64,000 nt of DNA, taken from contig NZ_CABFVU010000005.1 of the NCBI RefSeq assembly GCF_902150045.1, forward strand, positions 310,001 through 374,000, in the 5' to 3' direction. A program made the position numbers and the translations under genes. The notes below the pieces were generated by a model, which saw only the letters and a list, made by a program, of their open reading frames with translations, was not told the DNA's origin and did not search any database. Each line of letters begins with the position of its first letter. Positions within the stretch are counted from its first letter, which is position 1. Source of the DNA: Chitinophaga polysaccharea. GTDB taxonomy: Bacteria; Bacteroidota; Bacteroidia; Chitinophagales; Chitinophagaceae. Below, piece by piece: positions 43,997 through 53,303 of the stretch.

Positions 43997-45310
43997 ATGA
44001 CCAACAGCACTGTTAAACTGCAAAGAATAAAGGACAGCAATATAGGAATAGCCACCCTGCTGGCTTTTGCCATGATCCCTATGTCGGGATTTGCCACGGA
44101 TATTTATATTCCCTCCTTACCGGGCATGACAACCGCCCTGGGTATTTCCAACAGCCAGGCCCAGCTTACGCTGAGTCTTTTCCTCATCAGCTATGGCCTG
44201 TCGCAGCTTTTTATAGGAGGGCTGCTGGATAGTTTTGGGCGCTACCGGATTTCACTGGTGGATATGAAAGAGGAAATACGCCGCGAAAGGGCGGTGGAAT
44301 TACAGGGCGAAGGTCAGCGCATGGATGACCTGAAACGCTGGCATATTGCGCATATTGAGCTTACAAAGCCATTACTGGGCGTACGTTGGGCTGGTACTGA
44401 GTTTGCCGCCAAATACCCCAAAGCGCCGGCTCTTACCGCCGATGGCGATGTACTTGCCGACCCGGTGAGCGAAAGGAAATTTACCGAGAAGAACTACCTG
44501 TGGCTGGATAAAGTGATCCTGGTTATTGACGATGTGAAAACATATAATACCGGGAAGTTTGAATGGCTGCTTCATCCCGGTGGCGATGCCCGTAAAACAG
44601 GAATGGACATCAGTATACAGAACAATAATGCCGCCGTGCTGGTAAGGCCGCTCTTCCCGGAAACACTGATACAAACAGGCTATAATCATGATTTCCCGGA
44701 GAAGATGAAGCTGGTGGCAAGAACGGCTCCGCAGGCAAAGGACCTTACCAGAACAGAAACTTATTTCTCTATACAATACCCGGAAGAAGTGAGACAAACA
44801 AAGTTTGTTACCACCATCATTCTGAAGGATTCTGTAAACGATAATAACATTCCGCAGATTGAACGGATTACGGCTGCAAACTATCTTGGCCTGCGTATCC
44901 GGCAATCCGGGAAGGTAACAAATGTGTACCTGAACCTGCTGGCAGACGGAAGGAAGATGCACCTGAACAGCTGCAACAATATGGGTGGATGGGATACGGA
45001 TGCTTACCTGCTTGCCTTTACATGGGCGGAAAATAAGGATACCGGTAAGCCGGAAGATCTGCAGGATCTTTTTGTAGGCTATGGCAGTTATGTAAGAAAG
45101 GAACAGCGGGTAGTGTATGAATCTTTATCGAAATTATCCGGTATAGTAAGTTATGGGAAGAGTAATATAGCGGCGCATTTCAGCGGTCAACCCTATGCAC
45201 GGATAGGGATATTTAGTGCGCGTGAGCCAGATGCGTTTTCCCTGAACGGAAAGAAGACCGCCATTAATTATCAGCCCTCGCTGTTTACTTTTTTACTGAA
45301 AGAACAATAA
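43997..45310 (+). pseudogene. In-frame chimera: MFS transporter start + SusD end + heparinase-like lyase end
   Basis: The 437-codon frame joins three unrelated families. Residues 1-88 are the first two to three helices of a Bcr/CflA-type MFS pump (PMSGFATDIYIPSLPGM, GGLLDSFGRYR). Residues about 89-169 are the end of a SusD protein (EEIRRERAVELQGEGQRMDD, then FTEKNYLW). Residues about 170-437 resemble the C-terminal beta domain of heparinase II/III-like lyases (DKVILVIDDVKT, then FEWLLHPGG). Junctions fall near 44260 and 44503. No part can be complete, so function is unlikely. Two large deletions in an ancestral MFS-SusD-lyase region would explain it. Confidence 0.8.
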
Positions 45311-46473
45311 TGAAAAGAAGCCTGGTTGTGGTGATGCTCTTTGTTTTTTCATGTGTGCAGCTGCACGCACAGGAATGGCAGTGGAGTATACCGGTAAGGG
45401 GTATACGAAAAAATAATCCACGTGCCTGGCTATGGATCCCTCCTGCGTGTAAACAGGTAAAAGGGGTAGTGGTAGCGCAGCATAATATGGAGGAAATTGC
45501 TATCCTGGAAGATCCTGTTTTCCGGGAGAATTATCGGCATTGGATTTTGCAGAGATATGGGTATCACCACCGTTTGATCATCTTTTCCGTTTTAATGAAG
45601 GCGCAGGTGAAATATTTGATTCCATGCTGCTGCGTCTTGCAGAGGGTTCCGGTTACAGGGAGCTGGTAACTGCGCCGGTGGTGCCGCTTGGGCATTCCGC
45701 CGCCGCCAGCTGGCCTTACTATTTTGCCGCATGGAAGCCGGAGCGCACATTGGCAGCTATCTCGGTAAGCGGGCAGTGGCCTTATTTCCGTGATGCCACC
45801 TTTGCGCCGGATATATGGGGTAACCGTAACATTGATTTTGTACCTTGTCTGGAAACGATGGGAGAATATGAAGCAGCAGATACCTGGAGCAATGAAGGCT
45901 TAAAGGAGAGAGAAGCGCATCCCCGTTTGCCATTGAGCATGCTGGCTTGTCCTGCTGAAGGGCATTTTGCCTCCACCACTGAAAAGGCTGCCTACATTGC
46001 CTTTTTTCATTGGTAAAGCAGTGCAGTACCGCATGCCCGGCGCCCACCGGTTCAGGCTACAGTTCCGCCCGGGAATGCTTCCTGACACCGGCCGCTATGA
46101 CATATGGCTGGCGGCGGAACATCCCGGTGATAGCGTGTTTAAGCCCTCTGTGCAACAGGCGAAGATGACAGTGCCGGCTATACTTACCGGTGGCCGTGCG
46201 CAGCATATCCGCTTCGATGCATTGCCGGATACCCGGTATCATCAAAAAGGGATTGCTTTGAAAGCGGAGTCTGATGCAGGTTTACCCGTACAGTTTTTTG
46301 TAATGGAAGGACCGGCCCGTATCCTGGATAACCGCGTTTACATAACGCCATTACCGCCCCGCAGCAGGTTGCCCGTGAAGGTAACCATCGGCGCGTGGCA
46401 ATATGGTATAAGAGACAGTATTAACACGGCGGTACCCGTTTACCGTAGTTTTTATATCACCAGCAATAAATGA
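45310..46473 (+). pseudogene. Secreted alpha/beta-hydrolase-like gene broken by two frameshifts
   Basis: Three overlapping frames make one protein of about 387 residues. A signal peptide (to VQLHAQ) and N-terminal part run to about 45536. One missing base there shifts to a frame reading LDFAEIWVSPPFDHLF with GHSAAASWPYY, a nucleophile-elbow motif. Near 45994-45999 an extra T in a run of six shifts back to IGKAVQYRMPGAHRFRLQF, ending YITSNK. It starts on the stop of the chimera (TAATG) and ends overlapping GH39. Either a true pseudogene or two sequence errors; the T-run makes the second possible. Confidence 0.75.
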
Positions 46474-48167
46474 TCATGCAGAAGCACCTGTTACCGTTTT
46501 TTATCCTCCTGTTGCTGTTACCGGCCCTGCCGGGAAATGCGCAGCAGGATACCCTGTTGATGAGCGTAGATACCCGCAAAAGTAAAGGGCCGTTAAAACC
46601 AATATGGGCCTGGTTTGGCTATGATGAGCCTAACTACACCTATATGAAAGACGGGAAGAAATTGCTCACGGAAATTGCCGCGTTAAGTAAAGTGCCGGTA
46701 TATGTGCGCGTACATAGCTTACTGGTAACCGGCGATGGTACCGCTGCATTGAAATGGGGATCTACCAATGCATATACCGAAGATGCCAGCGGCAACCCGG
46801 TATATAACTGGACCATTATAGACAGGATATTCGACACCTTTATAGAGCGGGGCATGAAGCCCGTTGCACAGGTGGGTTTTATGCCGGAAGCGCTGTCGGT
46901 AAAACCATCGCCTTACCGGCATCACTGGCAACCGGATAAGCAGTATAACGATATATTTACCGGGTGGGCCTATCCTCCGAAAGATTATAAGAAATTTGCC
47001 GCACTGGTATATGAATGGGTAAAGCATTCCGTAGCACGTTATGGAAAAGCGGAAGTGGAAAGCTGGTACTGGGAGTTGTGGAACGAGCCTAATATCGGTT
47101 ACTGGAAAGGCACTACAGAAGAGTATATCAAGCTGTATGATTACACTGCCGATGCTGTGAAACGGGCATTGCCTACTGCCAGGATCGGCGGACCGGAAGT
47201 GACAGGCCCCAATTGGGATGTGGCTGCGAAGTTCCTTAAAACTTTCCTGGATCATGTGGTGAGCGGAAAGAACTACGCCACGGGAAAAACAGGCGCACCG
47301 CTGGATGTGATCACTTTTCACGCCAAGGGCGCGCCCAAGGTAACAGATGGGCATGTACAGATGAATATGGCCGCACAGCTGCGTGATATTGATAAAGGCT
47401 TTGAAATAATAGCCGGTTATCCATCGCTGAAAAAGCTGCCTGTTATTATCGGTGAATCAGATCCCGAAGGATGCGCCGCATGCTCGGAAGCATTTCACCC
47501 ATCCAACGCTTACCGTAACGGCACTATGTATTCCAGCTACACGGCGGCTTCTTTTGCCCGGAAATATGACCTGGCAGCGGCCCGTGGCATTAACCTGGCA
47601 GGCGCGGTGACCTGGGCCTTTGAGTTTGAAGACCAGCCCTGGTTTGCCGGCTTCCGTGACCTGGCCACCAACGGCGTGGATAAGCCTGTGTTGAATGTAT
47701 TCCGCATGTTTGGCCTGATGCAGGGCAACCGCCTGGAAGTGAGCGGGCAAACGAACTACAACTACCGGCAGATCCTCGACAGCAGCGTAAGGGGAGCCAA
47801 AAGGGATGTGAACGCATTGGCTGCCGGCGATGAGCACAGTACCAGCGTAATGGTGTGGAACTATCATGACGATAATATCATTCCCGCACAATCATCTCCC
47901 GTAAAAATAAAAGTAAAAGGGCTGCCTTCCACACACGTTTTACTGAAGCATTACCGGATAGATGCAACCCATAGTAACGCTTATGAAGTGTGGAAGAAGA
48001 TGGGATCACCGCAACATCCTGATGCTATACAAACAGTGCAGCTGGAACGCGCGGGACAACTGGAAGCCATCAGTTCACCGGAGTGGGTGCTTCCCCGTAA
48101 CGGCGAAATTGTATTAAATACAGATCTTCCCGGACAGGGAGTATCATTGCTGCAATTAACGTGGTAA
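46470..48167 (+). CDS. GH39-family glycoside hydrolase (beta-xylosidase-like)
   Basis: Secreted retaining glycosidase of 565 residues. The signal peptide ends near residue 25 (GNAQQ). The (beta/alpha)8 barrel carries the acid/base glutamate in WELWNEPN (Glu206) and the nucleophile in PVIIGESDPEG (Glu329), at the spacing expected for GH39. A C-terminal beta-sandwich follows. Xylosidase or iduronidase-like action fits the family. The ATG overlaps the stop of the broken hydrolase. It is the last and only intact member of the polysaccharide-utilisation remnant. Confidence 0.88.
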   Translation: MIMQKHLLPFFILLLLLPALPGNAQQDTLLMSVDTRKSKGPLKPIWAWFGYDEPNYTYMKDGKKLLTEIAALSKVPVYVRVHSLLVTGDGTAALKWGSTNAYTEDASGNPVYNWTIIDRIFDTFIERGMKPVAQVGFMPEALSVKPSPYRHHWQPDKQYNDIFTGWAYPPKDYKKFAALVYEWVKHSVARYGKAEVESWYWELWNEPNIGYWKGTTEEYIKLYDYTADAVKRALPTARIGGPEVTGPNWDVAAKFLKTFLDHVVSGKNYATGKTGAPLDVITFHAKGAPKVTDGHVQMNMAAQLRDIDKGFEIIAGYPSLKKLPVIIGESDPEGCAACSEAFHPSNAYRNGTMYSSYTAASFARKYDLAAARGINLAGAVTWAFEFEDQPWFAGFRDLATNGVDKPVLNVFRMFGLMQGNRLEVSGQTNYNYRQILDSSVRGAKRDVNALAAGDEHSTSVMVWNYHDDNIIPAQSSPVKIKVKGLPSTHVLLKHYRIDATHSNAYEVWKKMGSPQHPDAIQTVQLERAGQLEAISSPEWVLPRNGEIVLNTDLPGQGVSLLQLTW

Positions 48168-48191
48168 CATTTAATTTCCTGCGTAAAACCT

Positions 48192-48220
48192 GCCCTGCAG
48201 CAATAGCTGCAGGGCTTTTT
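48192..48220 (+). terminator. Intrinsic terminator after GH39
   Basis: GCCCTGCAGC (48192-48201) and GCTGCAGGGC (48206-48215) pair perfectly around AATA and are followed by TTTTT. Confidence 0.88.
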
Positions 48221-48303
48221 AGTTATGTCGCAAACTCCCCTGATATTGTCTCGTTTTACCCTTTTTATTGGTAGTGAAGTAAATATCTTTGTGGCTGGTC
48301 AAT

Positions 48304-48338
48304 TTTTACCGGTAAAAGATTTGGTTTTACCGGTAAAA
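48304..48338. promoter_or_regulatory. Tandem identical operators upstream of the MFS pump
   Basis: The perfect palindrome TTTTACCGGTAAAA occurs twice (48304-48317 and 48325-48338), centre to centre 21 bp, i.e. two helix turns, on one face of the DNA. It lies about 135 bp upstream of the MFS start, in a 255-bp region with no gene. A dimeric repressor pair is likely; no regulator gene is adjacent. Confidence 0.6.
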
Positions 48339-48470
48339 AAATGATCCTGGCCGGAAAGGCTTTCTGTAGCGCATCTGCGGGATATATATTTGAAGCCCGA
48401 ATGAAGGAAATTGGTTGCGGGAAGAAAAAACATCCGCCAGATCCATCGATATACAAAACCATCTATCTAT

Positions 48471-49745
48471 ATGCACACATCCAGAAAGGCCGCTATCAGT
48501 TTTATTTTCGTTACGTTGCTCATTGATGTAATGGGATGGGGATTGATCATCCCCGTGATGGCGGATCTTATTGCACAGTTAAAACATATCCCCGTTAATG
48601 AGGCCAGCACTTATGGAGCGCTGCTGTTGTCCGTTTTTGCGATCACCCAGTTTGTATTTTCCCCTGTGATCGGAAACCTCAGTGATAAGTATGGACGCCG
48701 TCCTGTTTTATTGCTTTCCCTGCTGGGTTTCGGGATCGATTATATTATTCTTGCGCTGGCGCCGGCCTATGGCTGGTTGTTTGCCGGACGTATTATTGCC
48801 GGTATCACCGGAGCCAGCTTCACTACAGCCACTGCCTATATTGCGGATGTAAGTACTGATGAAACATCCAGGGCGAAAAATTTTGGATTGATAGGCGCTG
48901 CATTCGGGCTGGGATTTGTGCTGGGCCCCGCGCTGGGCGCATTGCTGGCCAACTGGGGCATCAGGGCGCCTTTTTATGCTGCCGCCATATTGTGCCTGGT
49001 AAACTGTATCTGGGGATACTTTTTCCTGCCGGAATCGCTGGGTAAGGACAACCGCCGTCCGTTCGACTGGAAACGGGCTAACCCTTTCGGGTCACTGAAA
49101 TTTCTGACACAACACCCGGAAATAGGGGGACTGGCATTCGGATTTTTCCTGATCTACCTGGGTGCACAGGCCGTGCAAAGCAACTGGAATTTCTTTACCA
49201 TTTATAATTTTCACTGGAGTGAAAAAATGGTTGGTATTTCCCTGGCTGTGGTAGGCGTGCTGGTAGGGGCGGTACAGGCGGGATTAACCAGGGTAATTAA
49301 CCCGAAGATAGGTAACGAAAAAAGTATTTACCTCGGCTTATCGCTTTACACGCTGGGACTGGTATTGTTTGGCTTTGCCACACAGGGCTGGATGATGTTC
49401 GTGTTCCTGATCCCTTATTGCCTGGGCGGGATCTGCGGGCCTTCTTTACAATCGGTGATATCCGGTCATGTGCCTGCTAACCAGCAGGGAGAGCTGCAGG
49501 GAGCACTTACCAGCCTGATGAGTCTTACCACCATTATTGGCCCGCTGATCATGAACGGCGCCTTTGCCTATTTTACTTCTGCGAAAGCCCCGTTCCACTT
49601 GCCTGGTGTACATTTCCTGATCGGTGCAGTATTTATATTACTCAGCATTGTAATTATTTACAAGGTGCTTTCCCGTGAAAAGAAAGAGCACCCCGAACTG
49701 GCTGAAGTGCTCAATAAAGACCTGAGCAGTACGCCTATGCACTAA
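48471..49745 (+). CDS. MFS efflux transporter, TetA/TCR type (DHA1)
   Basis: Twelve-helix drug:H+ antiporter family protein of 424 residues. The loop 2-3 motif GNLSDKYGRRPVLLLSL and motif C-like GLGFVLGPALGALL (about 137-150) place it with TetA-type exporters. Tetracycline export cannot be claimed from sequence. The ATG at 48471 (MHTSRKAAISFIFVTLLIDVM) starts just before helix 1; an earlier in-frame start at 48411 is less likely. A strong terminator follows. Confidence 0.88.
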   Translation: MHTSRKAAISFIFVTLLIDVMGWGLIIPVMADLIAQLKHIPVNEASTYGALLLSVFAITQFVFSPVIGNLSDKYGRRPVLLLSLLGFGIDYIILALAPAYGWLFAGRIIAGITGASFTTATAYIADVSTDETSRAKNFGLIGAAFGLGFVLGPALGALLANWGIRAPFYAAAILCLVNCIWGYFFLPESLGKDNRRPFDWKRANPFGSLKFLTQHPEIGGLAFGFFLIYLGAQAVQSNWNFFTIYNFHWSEKMVGISLAVVGVLVGAVQAGLTRVINPKIGNEKSIYLGLSLYTLGLVLFGFATQGWMMFVFLIPYCLGGICGPSLQSVISGHVPANQQGELQGALTSLMSLTTIIGPLIMNGAFAYFTSAKAPFHLPGVHFLIGAVFILLSIVIIYKVLSREKKEHPELAEVLNKDLSSTPMH

Positions 49746-49774
49746 CGGGAGCGGGTATACTATATTTGTATCAG

Positions 49775-49814
49775 CAAACAGGACTGGCTATTGCAGCCAG
49801 TCCTGTTTGTTTTT
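49775..49814 (+). terminator. Intrinsic terminator after the MFS gene
   Basis: A 15-bp perfect stem, CAAACAGGACTGGCT (49775-49789) with AGCCAGTCCTGTTTG (49795-49809), has a 5-nt loop and a following T-run. It can also serve the convergent M23 peptidase gene. Confidence 0.92.
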
Positions 49815-49865
49815 ATCCGGGAGATAAAGTGCATTAGATTGTTAACACTGAATACCCTATGGTGA

Positions 49866-50561
49866 TCAGGGAAAGCTGATCACACTGTTAGACGACGGAA
49901 ACTCCGCGCGCATGGGTTGAGAAAGCTGCCTATACGGTTGTTTACCAAATTCGTTAAAGTCGGGGATAGCACCTGATACTGTAAATTGCTCAAATACAAA
50001 GGGAAGTCCTTCTGCACCAAGCGGTGCATCAGCAGAAGCTACATGCAGGTGAAGGTGTGGCCCGGTGGATTGCCCGGTGAAGCCCAGCTGCGCAATGGAG
50101 GTTCCCTTTTTTACCCGTTGACCTGCTTTTACCACTATGCTTCCCGGCTGCAGATGCTCGTAAAATACGTAGGTGTTTTCTGCTATTTTCAGGGAAATGT
50201 AGTTGCCGGTAGCCAGGTGGGTAGCATAGCCGGGGTGATGGGATATAGCACTGCTTTCAGGGAAATCAGTTCTTACCGTGCTCACAATACCATCTGCCAC
50301 AGCCAGTACGGTGGCGCCATAGCCGTGCCAGTTAGTGATGGTGTCTTCATTGCCGCGGGCGAATTTGCCGGTGCTGTCAAGTTTTACAAAATCAATGGCA
50401 AACCTGCCGGGGATGCGTGCCACGCCATCCTTTACAAATATGACCCGCCGATGCCCCCTTGCCCATGCGGGGTCGTAAACAGCGGTCCATGGCCCGCCTC
50501 TGAGCGGCGGCCCAAGTGCAATGGCCGGCCCGGTTGCCGGTTTGGTAACTGCGGTAATCAT
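49866..50561 (-). CDS. M23-family (LytM-like) metallopeptidase domain protein
   Basis: Peptidase-like protein of 231 residues. The second zinc motif is intact: STGPHLHLHV (HxH, about 183-192), and YVFYEHLQPGSIVVKAGQRVKKGTSIAQLG is the usual middle. The first motif is changed: the expected HxxxD reads RFAIDF, so the first zinc ligand may be absent or replaced, and activity is uncertain. No signal peptide is visible. It is divergent from the chitinase gene. Confidence 0.75.
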   Translation of the reverse strand: MITAVTKPATGPAIALGPPLRGGPWTAVYDPAWARGHRRVIFVKDGVARIPGRFAIDFVKLDSTGKFARGNEDTITNWHGYGATVLAVADGIVSTVRTDFPESSAISHHPGYATHLATGNYISLKIAENTYVFYEHLQPGSIVVKAGQRVKKGTSIAQLGFTGQSTGPHLHLHVASADAPLGAEGLPFVFEQFTVSGAIPDFNEFGKQPYRQLSQPMRAEFPSSNSVISFP

Positions 50562-50686
50562 CTAAACACAAAAAAAATCCGCATGACGTAGTAATGCCGT
50601 AGTGCGGAATACAGGTTCTTTAGCGCTAACTGCTACATTTGAGAAGTCGACACCCACATTTCTTTTCAACCAAAAAAACTACCCGT

Positions 50687-52315
50687 ATGAAAGCATTTTT
50701 AACACTGTTAGCCTTCCTTCTGATCTGTACTTTTAACACTTTTGGCCAAGCCCCTTTCCGCGTTATCGGGTACATGCCATCCTGGGCAGGTAATGTAAAC
50801 CAGGTGCAGTACAGTAAACTTACCCATATCAATTACGCATTCCTGCTGCCTACCAGTACCGGCGGCCTGCAGGCGATCGACAACCCGGCGAAGCTGCAGA
50901 GCCTTGTAAGCACGGCGCATGCCAATAATGTAAAGGTGCTGATCTCTGTAGGGGGCTGGAACAATGGCGACGACAGTGGTTTTGAATCGCTGGCGGCCAA
51001 CAGCACCTACCGGAATAACTTCGTCACTAATATGATCAACTTCGTTAACCAGTATGGGCTCGACGGGGTGGATATTGACTGGGAATACCCGGACCCGGGC
51101 GCATCGGCCAATAATTATATTACGCTGATGACGCAGCTCAGCACCGAAATGCATAACAGGGGTAAGCTGCTTACCGGTGCCATTGTAGGTACCGGCGGCG
51201 CCAGTATCCTCAGCAGTGCATTTGCACTGGTGGATTTCTACAACCTCATGGCGTACGATTATAATAACTTCGATCACTCCACTTATAATTATGCCGCCCA
51301 GTCGGTCAGCTACTGGCGCGGCCGCGGATTGCCGGCTTCCAAAACAGTGCTCGGCGTACCGTTTTATGGCCGGCCTACCTGGGAGTCCTATGCACAGCTG
51401 CTGGCCCGGGGCGCAAACCCTTATGCAGATGTATTTGATAATGTAGGCTACAATGGTATTACTACTATCAAACAAAAAACCAACCTGGCCTTCGACCAGG
51501 GCAGCGGCGTAATGATATGGGAGCTGTCGCAGGACGCTACCGGGGCCAATTCGTTATTGTCGGCCATCCATGAGGTAGTGCTTACACGCACCAATAATCC
51601 CGGCGGTAATGCCCCTGTGGGTCAAACCATCTGGCTGCGTGGCAACAACAACCTGTATGTAAGCGGTGAGAACGGTACCCAGGCTATGAACTGCAACCGC
51701 GCCAGCGCGCAGGGATGGGAACAATTCACCGTAGTAGATGCCGGCGGAGGCAAAATAGCCTTACGCAGCCAGGGTAAATATGTATCGTCTGAAAACGGGG
51801 CGCAGCCCATTACCTGCAACCGCAGCAGTATACAAGACTGGGAAAAATTCACCTGGATCAGCAACAGTAATGGCACCGTTTCATTTTTATGCAATAACGG
51901 CGGTTATATCTGCTCTGAAAATGGAACCCAGGCGATGAGCTCCTGGAGAACAGCCATCGGCGCATGGGAATCGTTCAATTATGGAGTGGTGAGCGGACTG
52001 GCAGCCATCAGCAATACCACCGCCGCCATAGCAGGCACGCATGGCGCCATACCGGAAGAAACGGCCACTGCTGCCATCAACGTATATCCCAATCCCATCG
52101 CGGCGGGCAGCACTTTCACCGTTACCCTGCAGCATTATAACCCAAAGGCGCCGGTGAGGGCCACCCTGGTGAACGCGGGTATGCAACCGGTGATAGTACA
52201 GCAACCCAATGCAAAGAACTTTACTGTAAATACCGGGAGCATCGCCGGCGGCACGTATATCCTGGAAGTGATGCACGACAATAAACGGCTCGTGAAAAAG
52301 ATCGTTGTCCAATAA
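50687..52315 (+). CDS. GH18 chitinase with fascin-like trefoil and T9SS sorting domain
   Basis: Secreted chitinase of 542 residues. A signal peptide (to NTFGQA) is followed by the GH18 barrel with the motif LDGVDIDWEYPD (about 124-135; Glu is the acid), and MAYDYN and MIWELSQD later. Three similar repeats (LYVSGENGTQAMNCNR, YVSSENGAQPITCNR, YICSENGTQAMSSWR; about 313-430) form a fascin/trefoil-like, probably carbohydrate-binding, domain. The last ~85 residues (INVYPNPIAAGSTFTVTL to KKIVVQ) are a type A T9SS signal. A TACATTTG -7-like octamer lies at 50634-50641. An earlier start is rejected because it removes the N-terminal signal. Confidence 0.93.
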   Translation: MKAFLTLLAFLLICTFNTFGQAPFRVIGYMPSWAGNVNQVQYSKLTHINYAFLLPTSTGGLQAIDNPAKLQSLVSTAHANNVKVLISVGGWNNGDDSGFESLAANSTYRNNFVTNMINFVNQYGLDGVDIDWEYPDPGASANNYITLMTQLSTEMHNRGKLLTGAIVGTGGASILSSAFALVDFYNLMAYDYNNFDHSTYNYAAQSVSYWRGRGLPASKTVLGVPFYGRPTWESYAQLLARGANPYADVFDNVGYNGITTIKQKTNLAFDQGSGVMIWELSQDATGANSLLSAIHEVVLTRTNNPGGNAPVGQTIWLRGNNNLYVSGENGTQAMNCNRASAQGWEQFTVVDAGGGKIALRSQGKYVSSENGAQPITCNRSSIQDWEKFTWISNSNGTVSFLCNNGGYICSENGTQAMSSWRTAIGAWESFNYGVVSGLAAISNTTAAIAGTHGAIPEETATAAINVYPNPIAAGSTFTVTLQHYNPKAPVRATLVNAGMQPVIVQQPNAKNFTVNTGSIAGGTYILEVMHDNKRLVKKIVVQ

Positions 52316-52361
52316 CCCTCCTGATGATAAAACCTATTTTCTCACCCACAATTAAACGTTC

Positions 52362-53231
52362 ATGAATTCCACTGTTTTCTCACGCAATGTTGCGGCAGCA
52401 GGACTGCTGCTTTTAGGCATCAGCTTCAATGCCTGTAAAAAGGAGCTGACTTCTTCCGGCCTGCCGGGCAATCTGTCTGCCGGCGCCGTAGCGGGCATCA
52501 GTGCCATTAACAGCACATGGTCTGTTAACTGGGACAATTACGCCAATGGCACTACCTACACTTCCACTAATGCGGCCAATGATTTTGGTAATGTAACCGG
52601 CTGGAACAATAACCGGGGGTATATTTCCAACGGCAACCTCCGTATCCAGCTGGACCCGAACGCCCTCTCTGCTGCCGGTGGGGTAGTGGCCAATATCGAT
52701 GTGGCCGATGGCACGGCCTATGAAATGGATTATGATATCCGTTTCCACAGCCAGTTCGACTGGAGCCGTGGCGGTAAAGTGGGCTTCGGTTTTTCCATTG
52801 GCGATGGCAACACCGGTGGGGACCCCGCCTGGGATGGTAACGGTGGCACCTTACGCTTAATGTGGTACCGCAACGATGCCAACAGGGTGTACTTTCAGCC
52901 TTACCTGTACTACAGGGACCAGCCCGGCCAGTATGGCGATGATTTCGGTCTTACTTACCCGGCCAGCGGCAGCATACAGAAAGGCACTACCTATCATGTA
53001 CACCTGTATATAAAAAGCAATACCGGCAGCAATACCAATGGTCATGTTCAGATAGTGATCAACGGCACCGTGTTGCTGGACAGGGATATCCGGTGGACGA
53101 CCAACGACAGCAAGCGCCTGATCAGGGGTGTGACCTTCCACACCTTCCGCGGTGGCAGCCAGTCGTACTGGGAATCACCTACCGTAGGTTACATTTATTA
53201 CGATAACCTCAGTATTCATAAGATCAACTGA
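52362..53231 (+). CDS. Lipoprotein with PL14/PL20-like polysaccharide lyase fold
   Basis: Protein of 289 residues with a lipobox (SFNAC, Cys25). The mature part looks like the jelly-roll of PL14/PL20 lyases: FHSQFDWSRGGKVGFGFSIG, GTLRLMWYRNDANRVYFQPYLYY, HVHLYIKSNTG with HVQIVINGTVLLDRDIRW, and a C-terminal YIYYDNLSIHK strand. Alginate or glucuronan lyase activity is possible, but the family call is from pattern only. It lies 46 bp after the chitinase and probably belongs to the same transcript. Confidence 0.7.
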   Translation: MNSTVFSRNVAAAGLLLLGISFNACKKELTSSGLPGNLSAGAVAGISAINSTWSVNWDNYANGTTYTSTNAANDFGNVTGWNNNRGYISNGNLRIQLDPNALSAAGGVVANIDVADGTAYEMDYDIRFHSQFDWSRGGKVGFGFSIGDGNTGGDPAWDGNGGTLRLMWYRNDANRVYFQPYLYYRDQPGQYGDDFGLTYPASGSIQKGTTYHVHLYIKSNTGSNTNGHVQIVINGTVLLDRDIRWTTNDSKRLIRGVTFHTFRGGSQSYWESPTVGYIYYDNLSIHKIN

Positions 53232-53239
53232 TAAAGCGC

Positions 53240-53267
53240 AACCTGCCGGCATTTACACCGGCAGGTT
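53240..53267. terminator. Bidirectional terminator between the lyase-like gene and the response regulator
   Basis: AACCTGCCGG (53240-53249) pairs with CCGGCAGGTT (53258-53267); the right arm continues into TTCTT. Genes on both strands end here. Confidence 0.75.
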
Positions 53268-53303
53268 TCTTATGCCTGACACCGGCGGTACAGGCCAGAG
53301 ATG

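Noticed and set aside
50578..50609. TCCGCA/TGCGGA inverted repeat between the peptidase and chitinase genes
   Set aside because: Only six paired bases with a long spacer between divergent genes; not distinguishable from chance.
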